Shown here piece by piece: positions 1-6,384 of a DNA stretch of 10,761 nt (position 1 is its first letter; every line of letters begins with the position of its first letter). The stretch covers positions 1-10,761 of the forward strand of contig CAYOAC010000025.1 in the NCBI GenBank assembly GCA_964401885.1. The letters are read 5' to 3'. The DNA is from JAULZV01 sp964401885. GTDB taxonomy: Bacteria; Patescibacteriota; Minisyncoccia; Phycocordibacterales; JAACPR01. A program made the translations under genes and the position numbers. The notes under the pieces were generated by a model. It did no database searches, was not told the origin of the DNA, and saw only the letters and a list, made by a program, of their open reading frames with translations.

Positions 1-11
1 ATTTTGTGTTC

Positions 12-1493
12 TTATTCTCTTGGTTTCATTAATGGAAATAACTGAGTTTCTCGAATTGGTTTATCTGCCAAAAAAGTAAACAATCTTTCTCCAAATCCAA
101 ATCCGAACATTGGAGGCATACCATATTCCATCATTTCAACAAATTCCATATCTGGCATCATAGCTTCTTCATCACCACCTTCAATGAGTTGATTTTGAAC
201 ATTAAATCTTTCTGCCTGATCAATTGGATCATTAAGTTCTGAGTGTGCTCTTCCAATTTCACTTCCGGCGATAATAACTTGAAACATTTCTGTTTTTCGT
301 GAATCTGTTGGATGTTCTTTGGAAAGAGGTGCAACAACTTTTGGATGGTTTATAAGAAATGCTGGACCAGAAATTTTCTTTCGACAATATTTCCATAGCG
401 CATCAGTCATTCTTTCTCGGTTTTTTCCATCAAATTTTACACCTAATTTATTAAGTGTATCTTCCATTTCTTGTTCTGATGATTCTAAAACATCAACTCC
501 AGTATGTTTTTTAACTTCTTCGACATAATCAATTTCACTCCAATCTCCAGCAAGATCGAAGGTGTGACCTCGTGTTGTAAATTCTGTTTTATCAAAAACT
601 GTTTGAGCCAATATTCGATATAATTCTTGTACCAATCTTTTCCCTTCATCAATATTCATGAATGATGCGTAACATTCAAGATTAGTAAATTCTTGTACAT
701 GCTCATTACTTGAACCTTCATTTCGATATACTCGACCAAGTTCAAATGTTCTTTGAAAACCTGCTGTCATAAGTCTTTTTTGCCATAATTCTCCTACAGA
801 AATTCGAAGAAAAACATCAATATCAAAATCGTTATGATGTGTTGCAAAAGGTCTAGCTTCAGCGCCTCCTGTTGTTATTTCAAGTGTAGGTGTTTCAACT
901 TCCAAAAAGTTTTTTTCTTCAAAAAAATTTCTAGCAGTTTTCCAAAATAGTGCTTTTTTTCTAAATAAATCACGAAGATCTTCTGATAATAAAATATCAA
1001 GATATCTTTTTCTAAATCTTTCATCTTCATCTTTTAATCCGTACCAACTATCTGGAATTGGAACAAGAGATTTTGCGAGCATTCTCCAACCTTGAACTTG
1101 TATACTTTGTTGAGCAGATTGAGTAAGGAAAGCTGTTCCTGATATCTCAACAAAATCTCCAATATCAGCAGTTTCTTTAAACAGCTCAAATGCATCTTCG
1201 ATTGATTCATTTTCAAGATAAGAAATAGAAGCATCTTTTTTGAATACTACTTGAATTTTTTGTGTACCATCAAAAATATCCACAAATAAAATTGCTCCTT
1301 GTCCTCGCTTAGAGATAATTCTTCCATTAATAATAATTACGTCCTGCTGTATTTGTAATGTTTCAAAAGAAAGAAAGATATTATAAATATCGTGTGTTTT
1401 GTTTGAGTGACTAGGATATGCGTTAATACCTCGTGATTCAAGCAAATTTCTTTTTTGCAGTCTTACTGCTTTAAGTTCTTCATGTGATGCCAT
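12..1493 (-). CDS. lysS: lysyl-tRNA synthetase, class II
   Basis: Charges tRNA-Lys with lysine in the cytoplasm using ATP. The 493-aa length matches bacterial class II LysRS (about 500). An N-terminal OB-fold anticodon-binding domain covers roughly residues 50-140. The catalytic core follows: the RYLDIL stretch at 163-168, motif 1 around 190-204 (FLEVETPTL), motif 2 around 254-275 with RNEGSSNEH at 257-265, the SELNDPIDQ block at 418-426, and motif 3 at 464-471. Motif 3 reads GFGFGERL, one residue shorter than the usual GxGxGx(D/E)R spacing, probably a lineage variant. The start is ATG at 1493 with no Shine-Dalgarno; a TATAAT lies only 6 nt upstream, so transcripts may begin at the ATG. The stop is TAA. 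It lies 20 nt downstream of greA on the same strand and is probably co-transcribed with it. Identification is firm. Confidence 0.97.
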   Translation of the reverse strand: MASHEELKAVRLQKRNLLESRGINAYPSHSNKTHDIYNIFLSFETLQIQQDVIIINGRIISKRGQGAILFVDIFDGTQKIQVVFKKDASISYLENESIEDAFELFKETADIGDFVEISGTAFLTQSAQQSIQVQGWRMLAKSLVPIPDSWYGLKDEDERFRKRYLDILLSEDLRDLFRKKALFWKTARNFFEEKNFLEVETPTLEITTGGAEARPFATHHNDFDIDVFLRISVGELWQKRLMTAGFQRTFELGRVYRNEGSSNEHVQEFTNLECYASFMNIDEGKRLVQELYRILAQTVFDKTEFTTRGHTFDLAGDWSEIDYVEEVKKHTGVDVLESSEQEMEDTLNKLGVKFDGKNRERMTDALWKYCRKKISGPAFLINHPKVVAPLSKEHPTDSRKTEMFQVIIAGSEIGRAHSELNDPIDQAERFNVQNQLIEGGDEEAMMPDMEFVEMMEYGMPPMFGFGFGERLFTFLADKPIRETQLFPLMKPRE

Positions 1494-1499
1494 GAAAGG

Positions 1500-1527
1500 A
1501 TTATACTACACGATTACTTTACGTCTA
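1500..1527 (-). promoter_or_regulatory. possible internal promoter giving leaderless lysS mRNA
   Basis: On the minus strand TATAAT lies at 1505-1500 and TAGACG (4 of 6 to TTGACA) at 1527-1522, spaced by 16 bp. The -10 ends 6 nt before the lysS ATG, so a start about 7 nt downstream would fall on the A of ATG and give a leaderless mRNA. In AT-rich DNA a chance TATAAT is quite possible, and the -35 overlaps the 3' end of greA. Confidence 0.35.
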
Positions 1528-1975
1528 TAATTTTGTATTTTGCAATTCCTTTTGGAGATTGAAATTCAAAAGAATCACCTTTCTTTTTTCTGAATAGAGC
1601 TGCACCAAGTGGAGAATTGTGACTGATTTTACCTAATGAAATATCGGCTTCTTCTGAACCTACAAGAGTAAAAACTGATTCGGTTTTTTCGCCGTTTTTA
1701 ATAACAGTAACTTTTGAGCCAACTTCAACAACATCACCAGAAGTGTGTTTTACAATGACTGCATTTTTGAGAATACTTTCAAGTTGAATGATTCTAGCTT
1801 CAGTTTGAGCTTGATCTTCTCTTGCTTCATGGTATTCAGCGTTTTCAGATAAATCCCCTAGAGATCGAGCATGTTCAAGATGCTCAGCGATTTCTTTTCG
1901 CTTTACTGTCTTTAGATCATGTAGTTCTAATTGTAATTCGTTAAATTTTTCTTGTGTTAAATATTCTTTTTCCAT
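1514..1975 (-). CDS. greA: transcription elongation factor GreA
   Basis: Binds the secondary channel of RNA polymerase and stimulates cleavage of backtracked transcripts. The length of 153 aa is close to the usual 158. The N-terminal half (about 1-75) is the antiparallel coiled coil, with the conserved tip SLGDLSENAEYHEA at 38-51. Acidic D41 and E44 are the residues that place the catalytic metal in this family. The C-terminal FKBP-like domain (about 80-153) ends with a GreA-type run (SPLGAALFRKKKGD). The start is ATG at 1975 with no clear Shine-Dalgarno; the stop is TAA. A good promoter lies directly upstream and lysS follows after 20 nt, so it looks like the first gene of a greA-lysS unit. 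Confidence 0.96.
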   Translation of the reverse strand: MEKEYLTQEKFNELQLELHDLKTVKRKEIAEHLEHARSLGDLSENAEYHEAREDQAQTEARIIQLESILKNAVIVKHTSGDVVEVGSKVTVIKNGEKTESVFTLVGSEEADISLGKISHNSPLGAALFRKKKGDSFEFQSPKGIAKYKIIDVK

Positions 1976-2001
1976 GGGAAAGATTTGTTATGTAAAGCCC
2001 T

Positions 2002-2029
2002 ATTATACGGATTTTAAGCAAAAAAGCAA
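2002..2029 (-). promoter_or_regulatory. predicted sigma70-type promoter of greA-lysS
   Basis: The minus strand shows TTGCTT (2029-2024), a 16-bp spacer and a consensus TATAAT (2007-2002). The predicted start near 1995 gives a leader of about 20 nt to the greA ATG at 1975. It sits just downstream of the terminator at 2060-2097, so it marks a new transcription unit. Confidence 0.7.
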
Positions 2030-2055
2030 CCCCAAAAAAGGCTTGTTTTTAAGTA

Positions 2056-2100
2056 TTAAAAAAGTCATTTAAAGGCGATCGCCTTTAAATGACTTTTGTT
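2056..2100 (-). terminator. intrinsic terminator made of a perfect 38-bp palindrome
   Basis: Positions 2060-2097 form a perfect 38-bp palindrome with core GGCGATCGCC. In RNA this is a long stem with a minimal loop. On the minus strand the stem runs into six T (2063-2058) and then AAT. On the plus strand the run after the stem is only TTTT-G-TT. It therefore best serves as the terminator of the minus-strand small genes ending at 2121, insulating greA, and could act weakly in the other direction. Confidence 0.8.
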
Positions 2101-2120
2101 GAAAGTGTAGTGAGTGTGAA

Positions 2121-2387
2121 TTACTTCTCTTCACCGGCATTTTCATCATCTTCACCCTCTTTGTCTTCCCACTTTTCGATAGGAGACAGAATAAGATGAA
2201 CTGCAATTACCAACTCCGGGAAAGATTTCTCTCTTTCTTTGATATTCGTAGTTTCACCGATAGAAGTCTTGGAAACAAGTGCCTTAGTAACAGAAAGAAA
2301 AGCATCGGTTCCAGAATCAAGTTCCCCTGTGACTTCTGCGATCTTATCGTTGCCCTATTTGCACAAAAACCTAACCATGGTTTTCAT
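2121..2387 (-). pseudogene. small gene interrupted by an in-frame amber codon
   Basis: I do not recognise this family. The frame begins at ATG 2387-2385, which overlaps the TGA of the upstream small gene as ATGA, a classic translational-coupling overlap. It reads MKTMVRFLCK, then TAG at 2357-2355, then 77 further codons to TAA at 2123-2121. No ATG or GTG occurs after the TAG, and the only TTG would leave about 31 residues, so the long downstream part cannot easily be an independent gene. It looks like real protein: a hydrophobic stretch (ELVIAVHLILSP, 58-69) and a strongly acidic tail (KWEDKEGEDDENAGEEK). A terminator follows 24 nt after the stop. The simplest reading is a recent nonsense change (for example CAG to TAG). 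Readthrough or a sequence error is possible. TAG is a working stop elsewhere in the window (mreB, mreC). An unbroken plus-strand frame also crosses this stretch. Confidence 0.5.
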
Positions 2388-2626
2388 AATTTTGAAGTGA
2401 TTTGGATGTCCGTGCTGCCAGGTGTCAGAATTCTTACTTCCGAAAGAACCAAATGCCAAGGAACGAAACAATTAGGTATCGTGGCACCGAAATTTACTGA
2501 ATTTCGGACATTTACGCCCTCAAGCAAGATACCTGCTTCTTTTTCAGGATCGTTTTTAACACAACCAGAAAAGATAACTCTTTTCCCAGAACTACTACAT
2601 TCAAACGAAACGACTGCATTTTTCAT
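2384..2626 (-). CDS. hypothetical small protein, 80 aa
   Basis: I do not recognise this family. The start is ATG at 2626 and the stop is TGA at 2384, overlapping the ATG of the next small gene by four bases. There is no Shine-Dalgarno, as for most genes here. No signal peptide or clear membrane helix is visible. The protein is mixed polar/hydrophobic, with cysteines at 10, 22 and 53 and a hydrophobic segment HLVLSEVRILTP at 58-69. That segment sits at exactly the same residues as ELVIAVHLILSP in the downstream gene, suggesting a diverged tandem duplicate. A TTGACA -35 lies upstream, divergent from the membrane-protein gene at 2803. The unbroken plus-strand frame across both small genes is the main reason for caution. 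Confidence 0.5.
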   Translation of the reverse strand: MKNAVVSFECSSSGKRVIFSGCVKNDPEKEAGILLEGVNVRNSVNFGATIPNCFVPWHLVLSEVRILTPGSTDIQITSKL

Positions 2627-2652
2627 AATTTTGATAACAATTCAAAATTGAC

Positions 2653-2679
2653 ATTAATACAGGTATCAAATTTTGTCAA
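2653..2679 (-). promoter_or_regulatory. candidate promoter of the two small minus-strand genes
   Basis: A perfect TTGACA (minus strand, 2679-2674) is followed after 15 bp by ATTAAT preceded by TG (TGTATTAAT), resembling an extended -10. The -10 register is uncertain: spacings of 14 to 17 all give AT-rich hexamers. The start would fall about 25 nt before the ATG at 2626. Confidence 0.45.
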
Positions 2680-2680
2680 T

Positions 2681-2721
2681 AAATATATCAAAAAAATAAA
2701 CGCAGTAATATTGATATATTT
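2681..2721. promoter_or_regulatory. 11-bp inverted repeat in the divergent promoter region, operator-like
   Basis: AAATATATCAA (2681-2691) and TTGATATATTT (2711-2721) are perfect inverted copies with a 19-bp spacer; the arm centres are 30 bp apart, close to three helical turns. The left arm starts next to the minus-strand -35 (2674-2679) and the right arm overlaps the first bases of the plus-strand -35 (2720-2725). A dimeric regulator bound here could control both units. Chance is not excluded because the sequence is very AT-rich. Confidence 0.45.
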
Positions 2722-2748
2722 GCTTTATTTATAAAAGTATGTTCTAAT
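2720..2748 (+). promoter_or_regulatory. candidate promoter of the plus-strand membrane protein gene
   Basis: TTGCTT (2720-2725), a 17-bp spacer and TCTAAT (2743-2748, 5 of 6 to TATAAT). The start would be near 2755, immediately before a small perfect hairpin at 2757-2772. Confidence 0.45.
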
Positions 2749-2756
2749 ACTATAAA

Positions 2757-2772
2757 TCTCACACAAGTGAGA
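2757..2772 (+). other. 5'-terminal mRNA hairpin
   Basis: TCTCAC-ACAA-GTGAGA forms a perfect 6-bp stem with a tetraloop. It would lie at the very 5' end of the predicted transcript, where such hairpins often protect mRNA from decay. It ends 30 nt before the ATG at 2803, so it should not block initiation. Confidence 0.4.
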
Positions 2773-2802
2773 AAAGTCTAGTTCCCCAAATAATTAAAAA
2801 CA

Positions 2803-3594
2803 ATGAGATTCAAGAGATTCGAAAGTTTAAGACAATATGTCAGTAATGGAACAATAATTACCCCATTGATAGTCATATCAATATTGTCATCTGTTATTAT
2901 CCTTTTTGTTAAAATAATGACTTCAAATCCGCTCAATGTACACACAGGCTTTCTTGATATTTTGTATGGTTTTGCAACCGTCATAATTCCGTTTTATTTT
3001 GCAATTATCCCATTTGTGATTGCAATACTCATAGATATTTGCGGAATGTCCATGGATATGTGTAAAAAAGGTTTTACCTCATGGAAAGAGTTCAAACAGA
3101 AAAGGATTGATGAAAGACCTATGATGAAAATCAAGAAGTCAAAAATCGGTCCTTATATTTTGCAAAGAGGAGATACCGATTTTGACAGTTATGGTACTGT
3201 CAATAATGTTTGCAAATCATTTGTCAGTGAACAAATTGGTCGCAAATTAAATGATAGTGAAACCATCACTGTCTTATCTTCTCAAAAATTGGCAGATGGA
3301 AGTCTTCTCGTGATATTCACATATCGCATGTGCATAACCCACGAAAATACTTCCCCAAAAAACAAGGTTACCTCTTCTCTTCAAGCAATAAGGCTTATCT
3401 TGAATAGATTGGAAGAAACGGTGCACATTGAACATTTGATGACCATAAATACCGAAAGTATTGGATTATTTGAAGATCCTATTAAGGTAATAACGGCTAC
3501 AGTCAATGATACGATTCCTCAGTTATCTACTGGGAACAGCATTGATTATCAAATTCCAGTCAGCTCTAGACAAAGAGCTGCTTGCACTCAATGA
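2803..3594 (+). CDS. hypothetical protein with two membrane helices, 263 aa
   Basis: I do not recognise this family. Two hydrophobic segments, about residues 17-39 (TIITPLIVISILSSVIILFV) and 51-80 (from FLDILYGFATVIIPF), suggest a hairpin membrane anchor. A mostly soluble C-terminal domain of about 170 residues follows. Lysine/arginine-rich stretches lie on both sides (RFKRFESLR; KEFKQKRIDE), which by the positive-inside rule would put both ends in the cytoplasm. The C-terminal part has no catalytic motif I can name; it contains a DGSLLVIFTYRM strand-like segment. The start is ATG at 2803 without a Shine-Dalgarno; the stop is TGA, followed by an intrinsic terminator 16 nt later. It is the only plus-strand gene in the window and is divergent from the two small genes, so it may act with them. 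Its reality is well supported by promoter, length and terminator. Confidence 0.8.
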   Translation: MRFKRFESLRQYVSNGTIITPLIVISILSSVIILFVKIMTSNPLNVHTGFLDILYGFATVIIPFYFAIIPFVIAILIDICGMSMDMCKKGFTSWKEFKQKRIDERPMMKIKKSKIGPYILQRGDTDFDSYGTVNNVCKSFVSEQIGRKLNDSETITVLSSQKLADGSLLVIFTYRMCITHENTSPKNKVTSSLQAIRLILNRLEETVHIEHLMTINTESIGLFEDPIKVITATVNDTIPQLSTGNSIDYQIPVSSRQRAACTQ

Positions 3595-3610
3595 TTTTCT
3601 AGGTTTTACT

Positions 3611-3645
3611 ACTGCCCCACATACGTGAGGCAGTTTTTTATTTTT
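3611..3645 (+). terminator. intrinsic terminator after the plus-strand gene
   Basis: The stem ACTGCC-CCAC (3611-3620) pairs with GTG-A-GGCAGT (3626-3634) around a short loop, with one C/A mismatch, and runs into TTTTTT-A-TTTTT. It lies 16 nt after the TGA. On the minus strand it is preceded, not followed, by a T-rich run on the mrdA side, so it serves mainly the plus-strand gene. Confidence 0.85.
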
Positions 3646-3652
3646 AAAAATA

Positions 3653-5347
3653 TTATCTAAAATACTCTGGAGTATTTATATTCATCCAATCAAATAACTT
3701 TCTGGATACGGCCACACCTCCTATAACATTATGTGTACTTCCCTTTTCCATAATAACTACAAAAGCATACCTTGGATTTTCATAAGGGAAAAATCCTGTT
3801 GTCCAAGAGTTAACATTATCTTTGAAAACTCCGAGCTCAGCAGTACCGGTTTTGGCTGCGATTTTTACATAATCACTATTCAAACCTTTTGCAGTACCAG
3901 TAATAACACCCTCTCTCATTCCTTCCTGAATTATTTTCCATATTTCAGGTTTTATACCTTCTATTTCAGAAGCGATATCAGGTTTGGCATCTTTTATTAT
4001 TAAAGGATTAAACAAGGTTCCTTTGTTTGCAATTGCGGCAACCGCACGAACAAACTGTAAAGGCGTGGCCTGAAAACCATATTGACCAATTGAAGTAAAA
4101 TAAGTATCTCCAAGTCTCCAAATATCTCCGTCAAAGTTTTTTGCTTTCCATTCAGGATTAGGAATAGTTCCAGAAATAGAAGAAGCTATTTGTCCTTTTA
4201 CTTCAGAACCGAAGCCGAACTTTCTCAAATATTGTTCCAATTTTGTAATACCTAAACCTTTTATATCTTTATATCCCCCTCCAACAACATAAAAATATAT
4301 ATTAGAAGAAACAGCTAAGGCTTTACGAACATCTACAGACCCATGTGCTTTCCAATCAGAAAAAAAAGTTGGATTAGATGGATCATATGGGTTAGGAACT
4401 TCTAATTTACCCAAACTAACTATATTAGTATATTGATCAATTACACCCTCATTTAAAGCTCCAATGGCTACATATGGCTTAACGACAGAACCAGGAGTAT
4501 AAAGTCCTTGAGTAATTCTATTTATAAAAGGTTTCCTGGAATCTTGATTTATTTTTTTAATATATTCAGAATCTCCATCAGCTAATTTTTGAGAGTCGTA
4601 AGAAGGATATGAAGCAAGAGCAATAATTTCACCAGTATGAACATCCATGATTACACCACCTCCACCTTGAAAAGGAACTTGTTCGGCTATTTCTTTAATT
4701 GATTTATAAAGTTGTTCTTGAATTCGAACATCTATTGAAAGTGTTAAAGGATTGCCGGGATCTGGAAGCCTGACAACATTCTGAGAAACTACTTTCCCAA
4801 CAGCATTTGTTTCTATTATTCTTGAACCATTTTTACCGCCTACTACGTCTTCAAATTGTTTTTCTATTCCTTCTTTTCCAGAATAATTCAATTCGTAATA
4901 AAAACCTTTTGAATCTTTTTTGGGGTATGTTATGAAACCAAGCAAATTAGAAACCCCTTCTTTTCCAATATACATACGCTTAGCAAAATCAGCACCATCA
5001 CTTTGTGGCTCATTCCAAATTATTGATAGACCATTTCTATCATACACATTCCCTCTTGTAGCGAAAATAACATTTTCTCTTAATCTATTATTTTGACTTA
5101 AATCGAAATATGATTTTCCTTCTAAAACCTGTAATACAAAAACCTTGTATAAAAGACCTACAAAAATAACACCAAAAGAAAAAAATAAAATATTAATAGT
5201 ATGTTTTGAGATAGGTTTTTCGAGACGCCCCTCAAATTGATCTTTATCAAAATTCATCAAATTGGCAGAGTCCAAAAAAACTTCATCAGGATCAATGTCA
5301 TAAATTTTATATCTTCTACTTCTTATCTTTTTAATAAATCTAAACAT
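3653..5347 (-). CDS. mrdA: penicillin-binding protein 2, peptidoglycan D,D-transpeptidase
   Basis: Class B PBP that cross-links peptidoglycan during cell elongation. At 564 aa it is somewhat shorter than E. coli PBP2 (633). The order is a basic cytoplasmic N-terminus (1-48), one membrane anchor (about 50-72), a PBP dimerisation/pedestal region (about 85-200, with the typical TRGNVYDRNG at 97-106), then the transpeptidase domain. All three active-site motifs are present: SxxK as PGSVVK with nucleophile S287 and K290, SxN at 347-349 (SSN), and KTG at 499-501 (KTGTAE). The IGQYGFQATPLQ block at 420-431 is also family-typical. The start is ATG at 5347, 7 nt after the stop of the MreD-position gene, without a Shine-Dalgarno; the stop is TAA. 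It closes the mre cluster. The usual partner rodA/mrdB is not next to it in this window. Confidence 0.95.
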   Translation of the reverse strand: MFRFIKKIRSRRYKIYDIDPDEVFLDSANLMNFDKDQFEGRLEKPISKHTINILFFSFGVIFVGLLYKVFVLQVLEGKSYFDLSQNNRLRENVIFATRGNVYDRNGLSIIWNEPQSDGADFAKRMYIGKEGVSNLLGFITYPKKDSKGFYYELNYSGKEGIEKQFEDVVGGKNGSRIIETNAVGKVVSQNVVRLPDPGNPLTLSIDVRIQEQLYKSIKEIAEQVPFQGGGGVIMDVHTGEIIALASYPSYDSQKLADGDSEYIKKINQDSRKPFINRITQGLYTPGSVVKPYVAIGALNEGVIDQYTNIVSLGKLEVPNPYDPSNPTFFSDWKAHGSVDVRKALAVSSNIYFYVVGGGYKDIKGLGITKLEQYLRKFGFGSEVKGQIASSISGTIPNPEWKAKNFDGDIWRLGDTYFTSIGQYGFQATPLQFVRAVAAIANKGTLFNPLIIKDAKPDIASEIEGIKPEIWKIIQEGMREGVITGTAKGLNSDYVKIAAKTGTAELGVFKDNVNSWTTGFFPYENPRYAFVVIMEKGSTHNVIGGVAVSRKLFDWMNINTPEYFR

Positions 5348-5354
5348 AAAATAC

Positions 5355-5612
5355 TTAATATATTATTAACCTTTTTTTGATTTGTCGGACCGATACAAAA
5401 ACAACACAAGATATTAAAGTAAAACCATATAAACCAAAGAAAGAATTTTTTGAATGATATAAGATATCACAATAAAAACTAATCAATATTATATCGTAAT
5501 AATCATTATAAAAAAATAAAGCAGATAGTATTAAAATTAGAACAATCCACCAAGGTAAAAAGAATGGTGAAAATAAAATTAATATTCTAGTTAATAGGAG
5601 TAATTTCTTCAT
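5355..5612 (-). CDS. mreD: small membrane protein in the mreD position, 85 aa
   Basis: Probably a reduced MreD, which bridges MreC and the PBP2/RodA complex in the inner membrane. The assignment rests mainly on position between mreC and mrdA and on the hydrophobic profile. Nearly all of residues 3-33 is hydrophobic with a central SPFFLPWW, followed by hydrophobic segments at about 39-50 and 57-75, then a basic tail (RQIKKR). Usual MreD proteins have about 160-180 aa and five or six helices; this has room for three or four, so it is about half-length. The ATG at 5612 lies inside the end of mreC (26-nt overlap), which favours translational coupling. The stop is TAA, 7 nt before mrdA. No frameshifted remainder is visible: mrdA begins at once. 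It could instead be an unrelated small membrane protein. Confidence 0.65.
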   Translation of the reverse strand: MKKLLLLTRILILFSPFFLPWWIVLILILSALFFYNDYYDIILISFYCDILYHSKNSFFGLYGFTLISCVVFVSVRQIKKRLIIY

Positions 5613-6384
5613 GTTGTTTATTTTTTCCTACACTTACATAAGAAATCATGTTTAAAGAAACAGGTAAATTAAAGTATATTTTTTTGAACAAATCTTCTTC
5701 TTTGGATTCGATAAATTCAACCGTCCCCAGAATTAAAATATCTTGATCTGGATAAACAATAGGATCCCCTACTTTTACATCAAATTCTTTTGATCCATCA
5801 AAAACAAATCTCCCCCCGCCTAATCCTTTTGCTTCAAATTGACTTCCTTTTAAAATAATAGGGGTAATTTTATCTGGCGAAGAAAATAATTCTACCGTAG
5901 CGTATTTATCATCCTTATCAACGATTTTTCCGATTAAAATATTTTTATAAAAAACAAAATCTCCATTTTGATAATTTTTAAGATCTCCTGTAATTTTAAT
6001 ATTATCAAAAGGTGTAAAGGGTGGCCTCAAAATAACTTTGAATATATTATTTAAATTTATTGTAGTGCCAAATTGATTTCTAAAGTATTCAAATTCCTGA
6101 CTAATATTTTCATCAAGTAAATTCTTTAACTTCAAATCTGTATTTTCTAATTGTAATTGTTTGTTTTTTTCTTCTAAATCTTTTTTATTTTTAAAATAAG
6201 AAAAAGAATTTTTTACCGGATTTAATATAGTTAAATTAGATTCTAAAATATAATTTATTGGATGATCAAAAATTTTTGATAAAAAATTTATATTAAACAC
6301 ACGAAGAATTAATATGATAATAAAAAAACCTATAACAATTTTAACACCACTATATTTTCTTCTATTTCTTTGGTGGTAAATCAT
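5587..6384 (-). CDS. mreC: rod shape-determining protein MreC
   Basis: Periplasm-facing scaffold of the elongation complex that contacts PBP2. I choose ATG at 6384 (265 aa): the frame extends four codons upstream only to a TTG at 6396. A basic N-terminus (HQRNRRKYSGVK) precedes one membrane helix (about 14-33). A coiled coil follows at about 64-100 (NKKDLEEKNKQLQLENTDL), then the beta-rich MreC domain (about 105-255), with the family-like IKITGDLKNYQNGDFV segment and VKVGDPIVYPDQD near the end. The length is at the short end for MreC (B. subtilis about 290, E. coli 367). It overlaps the end of mreB by 23 nt and the next gene by 26 nt. The stop is TAG, which shows amber is a real terminator codon in this genome. 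Confidence 0.92.
   Translation of the reverse strand: MIYHQRNRRKYSGVKIVIGFFIIILILRVFNINFLSKIFDHPINYILESNLTILNPVKNSFSYFKNKKDLEEKNKQLQLENTDLKLKNLLDENISQEFEYFRNQFGTTINLNNIFKVILRPPFTPFDNIKITGDLKNYQNGDFVFYKNILIGKIVDKDDKYATVELFSSPDKITPIILKGSQFEAKGLGGGRFVFDGSKEFDVKVGDPIVYPDQDILILGTVEFIESKEEDLFKKIYFNLPVSLNMISYVSVGKNKQHEEITPIN

Noticed and set aside
319..528. Plus-strand frames opposite lysS, mrdA, mreB and rseP
   Set aside because: They lie antisense to well-conserved genes, without start signals or domain features, and are typical shadows.
2355..2357. Reassignment of TAG as a sense codon
   Set aside because: mreB and mreC both end in TAG at the expected C-terminus, so amber is a stop in this genome.
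2121..2626. A single frameshifted gene of about 160 codons
   Set aside because: Between 2355 and 2386 all three minus-strand frames contain stops, so one indel cannot join the parts. Two genes with an ATGA overlap and one nonsense codon is simpler.
2196..2651. Unbroken 151-codon plus-strand reading frame over the two small minus-strand genes
   Set aside because: It has no promoter or ribosome site and runs into the divergent promoter region without a terminator. Its product is rich in Phe, Ser and Cys like an antisense shadow. The minus strand has a TTGACA, an ATGA overlap, an acidic tail and a following terminator. I keep some doubt because the minus-strand frame carries an amber codon.
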